Of a DNA stretch of 47,277 bases, positions 8,530-16,736 are shown piece by piece (position 1 is the first letter of the stretch; each line of letters starts with the position of its first letter). Under the pieces are notes generated by a model, which worked only from the letters and a program-made list of their open reading frames with translations, made no database searches and was not told the DNA's origin. The stretch comes from Bacteroidaceae bacterium (lineage in GTDB: Bacteria; Bacteroidota; Bacteroidia; Bacteroidales; Bacteroidaceae). Made by a program: the position numbers and the translations under genes. The stretch spans positions 1 through 47,277 of the forward strand of contig JAGAYF010000065.1 of NCBI GenBank assembly GCA_017940605.1. Reading direction: 5' to 3'.

Positions 8530-9960
8530 TTATTTGAGTTTGTAATAGTCTTCCCAACCCTTGCGCGGGGGCAGCCCAACGAGGAGCGCGTTGGCAAAAT
8601 CGTTGTTGGTAAAGCGCTTAGTCTTGGGATCGAAAAGCAATTGCGTGTTCAAGCGCTGCGCAATGACGCCCAGGCAGAACACTTGGCTCAGTACGCCGTT
8701 CACTTCAAAGGGTGAGCGCGTCTTTTCCTTGCCCTGGCAGGCCAGAAGGAAGTTCTTGAAGTGGTTGGACGGCGACTTGGGAACTTCGGGCAGCTTGTTC
8801 TTCATCTCCTCGGCCTTTTCGTCGGGAATGATGCGGAGCGTGCTGGAGTGACTGCCGCCTTTGAAGGTGAGATTCTTGGAATAAATAATCTTTCCTGGGT
8901 GCAAGGTGTTGTTGGCCGTGTTTCCCTGGTTGGTCTTGGGGATATCCGACGTACCGATGGACTGTCCGTAGCCCTTGGGCAGGGGCGGCAGGTTGTCAAT
9001 GCCGTCATACCACGTGATGTCGCAGGGCGGCATGCCCTTGCGGGCGGCAAAGCGGAACAGAATGGTGGATGAGTAGGGATAGAAGAAGTCATTGTGCCCG
9101 TTGGCGTACTTCATCGTGACTTCATAAGGCAGTCCCAGATCCAGGAACTCGTGAATCGTGTCCAGAATGTGGGCTCCCCAGTCGCCGAGCGCACCCATTC
9201 CGAAATCGTACCAGCATCGCCAGTTGCCTTGGTGGAATTTCTCGGAATAGTCGTGCCATTGGCAAGCACCGAGCCAAGTATTCCAGTCCATATCCTTGGG
9301 CAGCGGGTCGGCATCGGGGAACTTGTGGATGTCGGCACTGAAGTTGTGCCAGCGCCGCGCGTCGTTCATGTGCGCGGTCACGGCTGTTACGTCCTTGATG
9401 ATGCCAGCTTCTTTCCAGGCCTTGAACTGGAAGTAATTGGCCTCGGAGTGGCCCTGGTTTCCCACCTGTGTGGCCAGCTTGGGATGCCTGCGTGCCATGT
9501 CCATGAGAATTTCCGCTTCCTGAAAGGTGCGTACCATGGGTTTTTCCAGGTATACGTGTTTCCCGTGGGCCAGTGCCGCCATGGCAATGGGGAAGTGTAT
9601 GTGGTCGGGTACGGCTGCGATGACGGCATCGAACTTGTCGGCGCTCTTTTCCAGCATGTCGCGGAAATCGCGGAAGCGCAATGCGTTGGGATACATGGAC
9701 AATGCTTTCTGGCACTGCTGTCCGTCCAAGTCTACGTCGCACAAGGCGACCACGTCCACCATGCCTGTTTTCTCAAATGCCTGTATGTCCTGCAGGCCGC
9801 GGTTGCCTATGCCTATGTAGGCCACCTTTACCTTGTCGCTCTTGGCACTTTGCCATTCCTTGGCCGTCATGGGGTGCGCAAAGGCGTTGGAGACGTTGCT
9901 GACGGCCAGTCCTGCCGTCGCTGCTCCCACTTGTTTCAAAAATTGCCTTCTTGTTGTCAT
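8530..9960 (-). CDS. Tat-signal Gfo/Idh/MocA family oxidoreductase (second)
   Basis: 476-residue NAD(P)-dependent sugar oxidoreductase. The N-terminus [19 protein letters not shown] is a twin-arginine signal, so the folded, cofactor-loaded protein is expected in the periplasm. The Rossmann motif is G50-I-G52-N-R-G55, and the family EKP motif is E139-K140-P141 (HVYLEKP). The C-terminal domain contains long aromatic-rich segments ([20 protein letters not shown]) typical of GH109-like and BT2158-like secreted members. The likely role is oxidation or reduction at C3 of a sugar, coupled with the DUF1080 protein 19 bp downstream. The ATG at 9960 is chosen because it starts the Tat signal. Confidence 0.9.
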   Translation of the reverse strand: MTTRRQFLKQVGAATAGLAVSNVSNAFAHPMTAKEWQSAKSDKVKVAYIGIGNRGLQDIQAFEKTGMVDVVALCDVDLDGQQCQKALSMYPNALRFRDFRDMLEKSADKFDAVIAAVPDHIHFPIAMAALAHGKHVYLEKPMVRTFQEAEILMDMARRHPKLATQVGNQGHSEANYFQFKAWKEAGIIKDVTAVTAHMNDARRWHNFSADIHKFPDADPLPKDMDWNTWLGACQWHDYSEKFHQGNWRCWYDFGMGALGDWGAHILDTIHEFLDLGLPYEVTMKYANGHNDFFYPYSSTILFRFAARKGMPPCDITWYDGIDNLPPLPKGYGQSIGTSDIPKTNQGNTANNTLHPGKIIYSKNLTFKGGSHSSTLRIIPDEKAEEMKNKLPEVPKSPSNHFKNFLLACQGKEKTRSPFEVNGVLSQVFCLGVIAQRLNTQLLFDPKTKRFTNNDFANALLVGLPPRKGWEDYYKLK

Positions 9961-9971
9961 GAGGATATCTG

Positions 9972-10217
9972 TTATTTTGTTTTCTTTCTTGTGATAAGCC
10001 ACCTCGGTCCTAAAACAATCAGTCTGAGGCCTGTCCAAAGGGCGTACAGCACGGCTGCAAACACCACGACATAGCCCAGTGACGTAATGATTTCCCAAGC
10101 AGGGGATTCGTAGGCCACGACGGCGTAGATGTTCAGGCAGAAAGCAATGGCCAGGCAGACCAGCAGGGTCAGCAGCTCACGTTTCTGCCGTTTCGGGGTT
10201 AGGATGATTTCTTTCAT
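9972..10217 (-). CDS. Small two-helix membrane protein of the oxidoreductase operon
   Basis: 81-residue protein with two predicted transmembrane helices (about 17-36 and 43-66), a basic N-terminus (MKEIILTPKRQKR) and a basic C-terminus (ITRKKTK), so both ends are probably cytoplasmic. It overlaps the stop of the upstream oxidoreductase by ATGA and ends 11 bp before the next one, so it is translationally embedded in the operon. I do not recognise the family. No Cys-rich or heme motif is seen. Its position between two exported oxidoreductases suggests a membrane anchor or assembly partner, but that is inference. Confidence 0.75.
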   Translation of the reverse strand: MKEIILTPKRQKRELLTLLVCLAIAFCLNIYAVVAYESPAWEIITSLGYVVVFAAVLYALWTGLRLIVLGPRWLITRKKTK

Positions 10218-11506
10218 TGTTGCGTTTGCATATTTGTGTTATAGGCTGGATAGTCTATCATGTATTCCTTGGGAAATTCCAGCATCGTTCCCTGTTCTAT
10301 GGCCTCGTGGCCCAACAGGCACAGCAGGCTGGCATAGTATCCCTCCTCGGCTATGCGCTCGGGCTGCCGGCCCGTGATGCTTGCCTCTACAAAGGCTGCC
10401 AGGTTGAGCGACGTTCCGTCCTCCTTGGGCCGCTTGCCCAGGAGGTACTCGCCCGTGTTCTTCCTGGCCGTCTCGGGGGCCCAGCTCGTGCCAGCAAAGG
10501 GCATGGACTCAAACACGCTGTTCTCCCACTTGTTCAGCAGTTGCAGGAATGCGGGCGCGGGGTCTATCGTCTCGAAATAGTACTTGCCTTTCTCGGGCTC
10601 AATGGTTCCCAGGTTGCCCATGATTTGTTCCTCCAGTCCGTAGAATTTATTGGAGATGTCTGAGCCCCACGTCATCATCTCGCCGTCGTCAAAGGTGTAG
10701 ATGCAGTTGATGTTGTCGTAGACCTCGCGGCCGTCGCGCCAGTAGCTGATGCTTCCGTGCCCCATGACCTTTTGCGGCAGCTTGCCCAGCGCCCATGTGC
10801 CCACCTGCAGCTGGTGGCAGGCCAGCTCGGTCATCAATCCCTTGGACGACTCCTTGTACAGACGCCAGTTGATGAACTTCTCCAGCCCGGGCTCGGGCAC
10901 TTCGCGCCGCCAGTCGGCATTCCTGTTCCAGAAGGCGTGTATGCAGCTCACCTTGCCGAACATGCCCTGATGCACCATATCCATAGCCTTGATGTAGCGC
11001 GGGTCAAAGAGGCGCTGCTGCCCCGTGAAGAAGATGCGCCCCGTGTCCAGGTGCTTGGCGTACATGCTGAAGCACTCGTCCATGGTGTATCCGATGGTCT
11101 TTTCGCAGTACACGTCCTTGCCGGCCTCCATGGCGTCCAGCGCTATCTGGCAATGCGTGTTCAGCGGCGTGGCTATGACCACGGCATCCACGCCCTTATC
11201 CTCCAGCAGCAGGCGATAGTCCTTGTACACCTTGGCCCGGGGCACGAGCTCCAGGGCCTTGTCTATGGAGGGCTGGTATATGTCGGCCAGGGCCACGATG
11301 TCCACTTTGGGGTTCTGGGTCAGGAAGCCCATCAGCAACCGTCCGCGTGAGCCAGGCCCTATGATGCCCAGCCGGCAGCGTTCGCGGTTGGTGTGCTGCA
11401 CGTCGGCAAAGGCTTTCAGCCACGGGCTGGTCACCGCCAGCACGCCTGCACCGGCCAGGCCCAGCTCCCTGAGAAATTCCCGCCGGTCAATGGATGTATC
11501 TGTCAT
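10214..11506 (-). CDS. Tat-signal Gfo/Idh/MocA family oxidoreductase (first)
   Basis: 430-residue oxidoreductase and first gene of the operon. It has a twin-arginine signal (DRREFLRELGLAGAGVLAV), a Rossmann loop GIIGPGSRG (G50, G52, G55) and the family EKP region as E135-K136-T137, where Thr replaces the usual Pro. Other typical segments are FTGQQRLFDPRY and ACHQLQVGTWAL; the latter includes the His of the substrate pocket in this family. It is expected in the periplasm with a tightly held NAD(P). Paired with the second oxidoreductase and DUF1080 it fits a 3-keto-glycoside pathway, in which one enzyme oxidises the glycoside and another reduces the released 3-keto sugar. Confidence 0.88.
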   Translation of the reverse strand: MTDTSIDRREFLRELGLAGAGVLAVTSPWLKAFADVQHTNRERCRLGIIGPGSRGRLLMGFLTQNPKVDIVALADIYQPSIDKALELVPRAKVYKDYRLLLEDKGVDAVVIATPLNTHCQIALDAMEAGKDVYCEKTIGYTMDECFSMYAKHLDTGRIFFTGQQRLFDPRYIKAMDMVHQGMFGKVSCIHAFWNRNADWRREVPEPGLEKFINWRLYKESSKGLMTELACHQLQVGTWALGKLPQKVMGHGSISYWRDGREVYDNINCIYTFDDGEMMTWGSDISNKFYGLEEQIMGNLGTIEPEKGKYYFETIDPAPAFLQLLNKWENSVFESMPFAGTSWAPETARKNTGEYLLGKRPKEDGTSLNLAAFVEASITGRQPERIAEEGYYASLLCLLGHEAIEQGTMLEFPKEYMIDYPAYNTNMQTQQ

Positions 11507-11540
11507 GCTATCTAATTATCATTAAGTTTATAAGGCTATG

Positions 11541-11548
11541 CAAATTTA
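11541..11548 (-). promoter_or_regulatory. -7 box TAAATTTG of the oxidoreductase operon
   Basis: On the minus strand TAAATTTG matches TAnnTTTG, 34 bases before the ATG at 11506, in a local AT-rich stretch. No TTTG at the canonical -33 spacing. Confidence 0.6.
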
Positions 11549-11710
11549 ATTTTAATTTTTGAGAAAATTAATAAAACAAATGGAAAAAATGCCGCATTTC
11601 CGTGCGACCAGCTCCAGGGGGGTGTCTCGCGCCGGAAGCGCGGCCCTGTTGCGGTGCGGGAAGAAGCGCGAGGGGGTGGGGCAGAACCCCCAGGGGCAAT
11701 CGTGGAGCGG

Positions 11711-11783
11711 CAAGGCGCAAAAGTAGTGAGAATGCGGCCTGAAAAATCACGGGCAAGGCGTGAAAACCCGGCCGACGGGGCGT
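11711..11783 (-). repeat. 73-bp four-block intergenic repeat, copy C
   Basis: Read on the minus strand from 11783: ACGCCCCG (degenerate first block), ACGCCTTG starting at 11761, AGGCCGCATT at 11740 and GCGCCTTG at 11718, again with offsets 0, 22, 43 and 65. ATTTTTC precedes the third block. Both flanking genes are also on the minus strand. Confidence 0.82.
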
Positions 11784-11914
11784 AAAAAACGGCCCGTGTC
11801 GGGGAAACAGCAGAAGAGCGGCCCGAAAGTGCGGTGCTTTCCTCCTGCGGCGAATCCTCGGGCGTGTAGGCGGGACTTGTGTCATGGAGCGGCCCGGGCA
11901 TGCCGCGTTGTGGC

Positions 11915-11953
11915 AAAGAAATATCCCCAAAGTGCCTGTGGCTCTTTGGGGAT
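11915..11953 (-). terminator. Strong hairpin terminator of the SPFH/NfeD operon
   Basis: On the minus strand ATCCCCAAAG pairs perfectly with CTTTGGGGAT. Inside it, GCC/GGC pairs again around a 3-base loop, and ATTTCTTT follows the stem. It lies about 100 bp after the SPFH stop at 12052. Confidence 0.75.
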
Positions 11954-12051
11954 GGATGGTTGCCGTGCCCGTGTGTGGGTGCTTTGCGGCCGGCCGGCGG
12001 CTGGCATGCGGGGCTTGCACCGACGGCCGTCGGGCAGGCTGAGGGGCTGAA

Positions 12052-13035
12052 TCAGTTGCCCTTGAACATGTCCTTGATGCTGCCTATGCTGCCCAGCAGG
12101 TTGCTGGCTTCGTAGGGGATGTACACGGTTTTGCCGTCCTTGCCGCTGACCATCTCCTTGAGGGTGTTGATGTATTTGGTGGCGAGCAGGTAGGTGGCTG
12201 GGTCGGTCTTGGATTGCGCCACGGCCTCGGCCACTCTCTGGATGGCCTGTGCTTCGGCGTTGGCTTGCAGGATTTTTGCCTGGGCCTCGCCTTCGGCTTT
12301 CAGTATCTGCGTCTGCTTTGCGGCTTCGGCCTTGTTGATGAGCGAGGTCTTCTCACCCTCGCTCTGCAGGATGGCACTTTGCTTCTCGCCTTCGGCCAGC
12401 AGGATTTGGGCGCGGCGCTTGCGCTCGGCCTGCATCTGCTGTTCCATGGCATCGCGCACCGAGTCGGGAGGCGTGATGTCCTGCAGCTCTACGCGGGTCA
12501 CCTTGACTCCCCACTTATTGGTGGCTTCGTCCAGCACGGCGCGCAGCTTGCTGTTGATGATGTCGCGCGATGTGAGCGACTGGTCCAGTTCCATACCGCC
12601 CACCACGTTGCGCAGGGTGGTCTGGGTCAGCTTTTCAATGGCGTTGGGCAGGTTTTCTATCTCATACACGGCCTTCATGGGGTCCATGATTTGGAAGTAG
12701 AGCAGGGCGTTGATCTGTGTCACCACGTTGTCCTTGGTGATGACGCTCTGCTTGGGGAAGTCATAGACTTGTTCGCGCAGGTCTATCATGCGCGTGGTCT
12801 TTACCACGGCATAGTTGCGGCCGCCCGGGCCGGAGTAGGTGAACCGGGTGAAGATTTCGCGCGGCCTTTCTATGAAGGGAATGATAATGTTGAGGCCCGA
12901 CGACAGTGTGCGGTCGTAGCGTCCCAGCCTTTCAATGACAGCCGTCTGCGACTGGGGAATGATCTTGATGCCGTTGGCGATGAAAATGATAACCACCACG
13001 GCTACGCAAATGAGAATGAAGATGGGTGTTTCCAT
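12052..13035 (-). CDS. SPFH/Band 7 (stomatin-like, QmcA-type) membrane protein
   Basis: 327 residues: one N-terminal transmembrane helix (about 4-22), an SPFH/Band 7 domain (about 25-190, with IPQSQTAVIERLGRYDRTLSSGLN and DVITPPDSVRDAMEQQM-like family sequence), then an Ala/Glu/Gln-rich coiled coil (about 195-270, repeats of AEGE and AEA). It ends in a conserved C-terminal segment. Such proteins form large ring-shaped membrane scaffolds and are almost always paired with NfeD, which is encoded 26 bp upstream here. The role is membrane microdomain organisation or quality control; no enzymatic function is implied. Confidence 0.92.
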   Translation of the reverse strand: METPIFILICVAVVVIIFIANGIKIIPQSQTAVIERLGRYDRTLSSGLNIIIPFIERPREIFTRFTYSGPGGRNYAVVKTTRMIDLREQVYDFPKQSVITKDNVVTQINALLYFQIMDPMKAVYEIENLPNAIEKLTQTTLRNVVGGMELDQSLTSRDIINSKLRAVLDEATNKWGVKVTRVELQDITPPDSVRDAMEQQMQAERKRRAQILLAEGEKQSAILQSEGEKTSLINKAEAAKQTQILKAEGEAQAKILQANAEAQAIQRVAEAVAQSKTDPATYLLATKYINTLKEMVSGKDGKTVYIPYEASNLLGSIGSIKDMFKGN

Positions 13036-13061
13036 AAATGTTTATTGAAAAATGAATTGGG

Positions 13062-13502
13062 TTATTCAGCCAGTTTTGTAATGAGGATGGTGCTGTCAAG
13101 GGCCACCACGGTGACGTGCTGGCCGGCCTCGATGCGGCTTCCGTCGACGGTGATGGCGCGGAAGTTGTCACCGTCAATCTGCACGCGGCCGGTCTTTTCG
13201 TCCATGTTGATGTCCTCCACCACCTTGCCCGTGCGGCCTATGAGGGCTTCGGCATTGGTCTTCGGAAGCCGTGACTCGCGTTCCTTCCACCAGCGCACCA
13301 GGGCCGGACGGATGCCGAAGAAAAAAGCCAGGGAACAGGCGATGAACAAAATAATCTGCCATTCCGTGCCGAGGCCCATCCAGGCGCCCACTGCACTGAC
13401 GGCGGCCCCCAGGGCAAAGCCGAGCAGGGCAAAACCGAGGGTCATAATTTCTGCGGCAAACAGCACGCAGGCAATCGTAATCCAAATATAGACAGTTGTC
13501 AT
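13062..13502 (-). CDS. NfeD family membrane protein
   Basis: 146 residues. Three hydrophobic segments (about 5-25, 28-42, 48-66) are followed by a soluble C-terminal OB-fold domain (about 85-146) with GRTGKVVEDINMDEKTGRVQ and GDNFRAITVDG, the NfeD signature. There is no N-terminal ClpP-like protease domain, so this is the short form. It is cotranscribed with the SPFH gene and probably works as its partner in membrane organisation. A TAACTTTG box lies 39 bp upstream. Confidence 0.92.
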   Translation of the reverse strand: MTTVYIWITIACVLFAAEIMTLGFALLGFALGAAVSAVGAWMGLGTEWQIILFIACSLAFFFGIRPALVRWWKERESRLPKTNAEALIGRTGKVVEDINMDEKTGRVQIDGDNFRAITVDGSRIEAGQHVTVVALDSTILITKLAE

Positions 13503-13540
13503 TGCTTAAGATATTTTGTATGTTGCAGTTTGATTGCTGA

Positions 13541-13548
13541 CAAAGTTA
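13541..13548 (-). promoter_or_regulatory. -7 box TAACTTTG of the NfeD-SPFH operon
   Basis: Exact consensus on the minus strand, 38 bases before the NfeD ATG at 13502. No clear -33 TTTG. Confidence 0.7.
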
Positions 13549-13642
13549 CGAAATACTTTTAATAATGGTGTCCATTTGCGATTTTTTTGCGGGAAATCCG
13601 CTCTCTTTTGGCATTTTCCGTTGTTGTTCCGGCAGAAAAGAC

Positions 13643-13650
13643 TAATTTTG
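13643..13650 (+). promoter_or_regulatory. -7 box TAATTTTG of the DJ-1/PfpI gene
   Basis: Exact TAnnTTTG match 38 bases before the ATG at 13689. It supports that start over the upstream in-frame ATG at 13587, which lies before the promoter. Confidence 0.7.
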
Positions 13651-13688
13651 AGACCGAAATAGTGCGTAAGTTCAAATTAGTGGAAGAT

Positions 13689-14234
13689 ATGAAAGTATAT
13701 GTTTTGTTGGCCGATGGCTTTGAACTGATTGAAGCCATGGCCCCTGTCGATGTGTTCCGCCGTGCCGGCGTTGAGGTGGTGACCCTCTCAATAGGCGCGG
13801 ATAGGAATGTGTGCAGTTCCAACGGTGTGAACGTGCAGGCTGATTCCCTCATGTCGGGTACGGACCTGTCGGACGGTGATGCGCTTGTGCTGCCCGGAGG
13901 ATACCCGGGGTATGAGCATCTCAGGACCAGCAGGGCCGTTGGCGAGACGGCCCGCTGCTATCTGGCCGAGGGAAAACAGCTGGGGGCTATCTGTGCCGCG
14001 CCCATTGTGTTGCAGGAATACGGCATTGGGGTGGGGCGGCGCGTGACGAGCCATACCTGTGTGCGTGAGCAGATGACGGATTTCGTGCATACGGGCCGAC
14101 CCGTCGAACGCGACGGAAACCTGGTGACTGCCATCGGGGCGGGCTATGCGCTGGCCTTTGCCTTTGCCTTGCTGGAGGCGCTGTGTGGTGCTGAGGCCGT
14201 GGGCAAGGTGAAACCAGGCATGGAATTGCGGTAG
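13689..14234 (+). CDS. DJ-1/PfpI family protein (YajL/ThiJ-like)
   Basis: 181-residue cytoplasmic protein of the DJ-1 superfamily. The nucleophile elbow is GAICAAP with C102, and the supporting glutamate is E15 in FELIEA. LVLPGGYPG (67-74) and the DxLV-type ends are conserved. The family is linked to glyoxalase/deglycase-type activity and oxidative stress protection; the exact substrate is debated. The start at 13689 follows a -7 box; an upstream ATG at 13587 would precede the promoter and adds no conserved sequence. It converges with the sirtuin gene, only 2 bp between the stops. Confidence 0.92.
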   Translation: MKVYVLLADGFELIEAMAPVDVFRRAGVEVVTLSIGADRNVCSSNGVNVQADSLMSGTDLSDGDALVLPGGYPGYEHLRTSRAVGETARCYLAEGKQLGAICAAPIVLQEYGIGVGRRVTSHTCVREQMTDFVHTGRPVERDGNLVTAIGAGYALAFAFALLEALCGAEAVGKVKPGMELR

Positions 14235-14236
14235 GG

Positions 14237-14941
14237 TCAGCCTTTCAGCAATTCTATCAGTCGGGCCACGCCCTCTGAAGCTCCAGACTGGATGAAAGTA
14301 ACGTTCAGGTCGGGCGGAGTAGCGACTTCTTTGGGATCTATTAAGTAGATGGGGATTCCGTGTGGGGCGTAGTGGATGAGCCCTGCGGCGGGATAGACGT
14401 TGAGCGACGTGCCGATGATGACAAACACGTCGGCCGTGCTGGTTGTCTGGGCCGCCTCGGAGATTTTGGGGACGGCTTCCTCGAAGAATACGATGTAGGG
14501 ACGCAGCAACGAGCCGTCCTTGGCCCGTTCGTGCGGTTGCACTTCCCAACGGGCTTCGTCCATGGTCTCAATCAGTTGGGGGTCGTCGGGGTGCAGGCTT
14601 GACGTGACCTTCATCAGTTCGCCGTGCAGATGGATGACGTGTGTAGAGCCTGCTTTCTCGTGCAGGTCATCCACATTCTGCGTGATGATGCTCACATCCC
14701 AGTCCTGCTCCATCTGAGCCAGCAGCAGGTGGCCCTTGTTGGGGGCGCAGGTGAGCAATTGCTTCCTTCGCTCGTTGTAGAAGCGGTTGACCAACTCCGG
14801 ATCGCGCTCCCAGCCCGTGTGGCTGGCTACCTGCATGACGGGATATTGCTCCCACAGGCCGCCGCTGTCGCGGAACGTGCTGATTCCGCTTTCGGCGCTC
14901 ATGCCTGCTCCCGTGAGTACAACCAGTTTCCTCTTTACCAT
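14237..14941 (-). CDS. NAD-dependent protein deacylase, sirtuin (CobB-like) lacking the zinc cysteines
   Basis: 234-residue sirtuin that removes acyl groups from lysine with NAD+. Motifs: GAGMSAESGISTFRD (11-25), TQNVDDLHEKAG (87-98) and catalytic H106 in HLHGE. Y55 and R58 in FYNERRK match the Tyr-x-x-Arg pair that recognises succinyl and malonyl groups in CobB/SIRT5-type enzymes. The small domain between HGE and RPYIVFFEEAVP contains no cysteine, so the usual Cys4 zinc site is absent. It follows NadB after 30 bp, linking an NAD-consuming enzyme with NAD synthesis in one operon. Confidence 0.92.
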   Translation of the reverse strand: MVKRKLVVLTGAGMSAESGISTFRDSGGLWEQYPVMQVASHTGWERDPELVNRFYNERRKQLLTCAPNKGHLLLAQMEQDWDVSIITQNVDDLHEKAGSTHVIHLHGELMKVTSSLHPDDPQLIETMDEARWEVQPHERAKDGSLLRPYIVFFEEAVPKISEAAQTTSTADVFVIIGTSLNVYPAAGLIHYAPHGIPIYLIDPKEVATPPDLNVTFIQSGASEGVARLIELLKG

Positions 14942-14971
14942 ATTATATATGTAGGGTGATTTCCCGTTGAA

Positions 14972-16558
14972 TCATTGGAAGTCGTAGGCGTGCTTGGGAT
15001 AGTCGGTCGTGTAGTGGAGGCCGCGGCTCTCCTTGCGCTCAATGGCTTGGCGAGTCACAAGGTAGCCCACGTTGATGGCGTTGCGCAACTCACATATGTC
15101 GCGCGTGGCCTTGACGCGCTTGAACAGCTCTTCCGTTTCTTCGTACAGCAGGTCCAATCGCTGCCAGGCGCGGTGCAGGCGCAGGTCGCTGCGTACAATA
15201 CCTACATAGTTGCTCATGGTTTGCCCAACTTCGCGCATGTCTTGCGCAATGAGGACCTTCTCTTCGTTGGTCATTGTCCCCTCGTCGTTCCACGCCGGAA
15301 TGTCTGTCTTGTAGTCGTAGCCGTCTACGCATTCCTTGCAGTGCCGGGCGGCGGCATCGGCATAGACGACGGCCTCGATGAGCGAGTTGCTGGCCAGTCG
15401 GTTGCCGCCGTGAAGCCCAGTGCAGGAGCATTCCCCCACGGCGTACAGCCGGTGGATGCTGCTCTCGCCGTTTAGGTCCACCTTGATTCCGCCGCACAGG
15501 TAGTGTGCACAGGGACATACGGGGATGTATTCGCGAGTGATGTCAATACCGATGCTTAAGCATTTCTCGTAGATGTTTGGGAAGTGGCGGCGCGTCTCAT
15601 CGGCGTTCTTGTGCGTTACGTCCAGGCACACGTGGTCGATTCCGTGTATCTTCATTTCCTTGTCTATGGCGCGGGCCACAATATCGCGCGGCGCCAGGCT
15701 CAGTCGCTTGTCGTATTTCTGCATAAACTCCTCGCCGTTGGGCAATCGCAGGATGCCGCCGTAGCCGCGCATGGCTTCCGTGATGAGGTAGGCCGGATGG
15801 GTCTCACCATGATGGTAGAGAGCCGTGGGATGGAACTGCACAAACTCCATTCCGCTGACGGTAGCCTTGGCGCGATAGGCCATGGCGATGCCATCGCCCG
15901 TGGCAATGTCGGGATTGGTGGTGCTGCTATAGATAGCCCCTATGCCTCCCGTGGCAAGCAGCGTGACGCGCGACAAGAAAGTTCCCACTTTACCAGTATC
16001 GGGGTCCAGAATGTACGCGCCGTAGCATTCTATGTCGGGAGTGTGGCGCGTAACCTCGATTCCCAGGTGGTGCTGGGTGATAATCTCCACGGCAAAGTGG
16101 TTTTCAAAAACCCTGATGTATGGATTCCGCCTGACGGCTTCGATCAGTCCGCGCTGAATCTCGTATCCTGAGTCGTCGGCATGGTGAAGGATGCGGAACT
16201 CGGAGTGGCCGCCCTCGCGGTGCAGGTCAAACTCGCCGTCCTCCCTCCTGTCGAAGTTCACTCCCCACTGAACGAGCCGCTTGATGCCTTCCGGGGCTTG
16301 GGTGACGACCTGTCGGACGGCAGCCGGGTCGCTTATGTAGTCGCCGGCTACCATGGTATCCTCAATGTGCTTCTCAAAATTGTCTTTCTCCAGGTTGGTT
16401 ACTGCGGCTACGCCGCCTTGGGCCTTGGCCGTGTTGGCTTCGTCGATGGTGGTCTTGCATACGAGGGCCACCCTGTGCTTCGCATCGGCCACCTGCAGGG
16501 CAAAGGACATGCCTGCAACACCGGAACCGATGACCAGATAATCAAATTTCCTAACCAT
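14972..16558 (-). CDS. nadB: L-aspartate oxidase
   Basis: 528-residue FAD enzyme that oxidises L-aspartate to iminoaspartate, the first step of de novo NAD synthesis. It shows the FAD-binding GSGVAGM (11-17), the conserved TAKAQGGVAAV, and HREGGHSEFRILHHADDSG, where the REGGHS block separates NadB from succinate dehydrogenase. A C-terminal helical domain follows. The start at 16558 is chosen because a -7 box lies just upstream and the protein begins with the dinucleotide-binding strand; longer frames run through the promoter. NadA and NadC are not in this window. It is followed by the sirtuin gene. Confidence 0.95.
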   Translation of the reverse strand: MVRKFDYLVIGSGVAGMSFALQVADAKHRVALVCKTTIDEANTAKAQGGVAAVTNLEKDNFEKHIEDTMVAGDYISDPAAVRQVVTQAPEGIKRLVQWGVNFDRREDGEFDLHREGGHSEFRILHHADDSGYEIQRGLIEAVRRNPYIRVFENHFAVEIITQHHLGIEVTRHTPDIECYGAYILDPDTGKVGTFLSRVTLLATGGIGAIYSSTTNPDIATGDGIAMAYRAKATVSGMEFVQFHPTALYHHGETHPAYLITEAMRGYGGILRLPNGEEFMQKYDKRLSLAPRDIVARAIDKEMKIHGIDHVCLDVTHKNADETRRHFPNIYEKCLSIGIDITREYIPVCPCAHYLCGGIKVDLNGESSIHRLYAVGECSCTGLHGGNRLASNSLIEAVVYADAAARHCKECVDGYDYKTDIPAWNDEGTMTNEEKVLIAQDMREVGQTMSNYVGIVRSDLRLHRAWQRLDLLYEETEELFKRVKATRDICELRNAINVGYLVTRQAIERKESRGLHYTTDYPKHAYDFQ

Positions 16559-16577
16559 GTATGTGATGATTTTGCCG

Positions 16578-16585
16578 CAAAAGTA
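16578..16585 (-). promoter_or_regulatory. -7 box TACTTTTG of nadB
   Basis: Consensus on the minus strand, 19 bases before the ATG at 16558. A TTTG 23 bp further upstream (16609-16612) is a possible -33 element, slightly too far. Confidence 0.65.
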
Positions 16586-16707
16586 AGAAAAAACCTGCAA
16601 TGGGCATTCAAATTCTGCAAATAACTGTCTGATTTGTTTCAGTGCGCTTTGTTCCGCCCAATTGAAAAAAGAAAGCCCTCTTTTCCGCTCTGCCATTGTT
16701 TTTTCAG

Positions 16708-16715
16708 TAACTTTG
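16708..16715 (+). promoter_or_regulatory. -7 box TAACTTTG of the PBP4-type gene
   Basis: Exact consensus 21 bases before the ATG at 16737. It rules out the upstream in-frame ATG at 16662. Confidence 0.72.
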
Positions 16716-16736
16716 CACCACATAAATCCTTTTCCT

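Larger units (their letters stand above)
11507..12051. other. 545-bp intergenic region between the SPFH and oxidoreductase operons
   Basis: From right to left it holds the strong hairpin terminator of the SPFH gene (11915-11953), repeat copy C (11711-11783) and a TAAATTTG -7 box (11541-11548) for the oxidoreductase operon. I see no convincing gene; the open frames are short, Arg/Pro-rich and without family features. The part at 11585-11700 is GC-rich and contains nothing I can name. Confidence 0.7.

Noticed and set aside
9094-10074. Plus-strand open frame opposite the second oxidoreductase
   Set aside because: No family features; the opposite strand encodes a Tat signal, Rossmann loop and EKP motif.
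11536-12020. Open frames in the 545-bp gap at 11.5-12.0 kb
   Set aside because: Short, Arg/Pro/Ala-rich, overlapping a terminator and a repeat copy, with no start context.
12214-13491. Plus-strand open frame (425 codons) across SPFH and NfeD
   Set aside because: It spans two real genes and their intergenic gap on the other strand; composition is that of an antisense frame.
13587-13688. N-terminal extension of the DJ-1 protein from the ATG at 13587
   Set aside because: A -7 box lies downstream of that ATG at 13643, and the extension has no conserved sequence.
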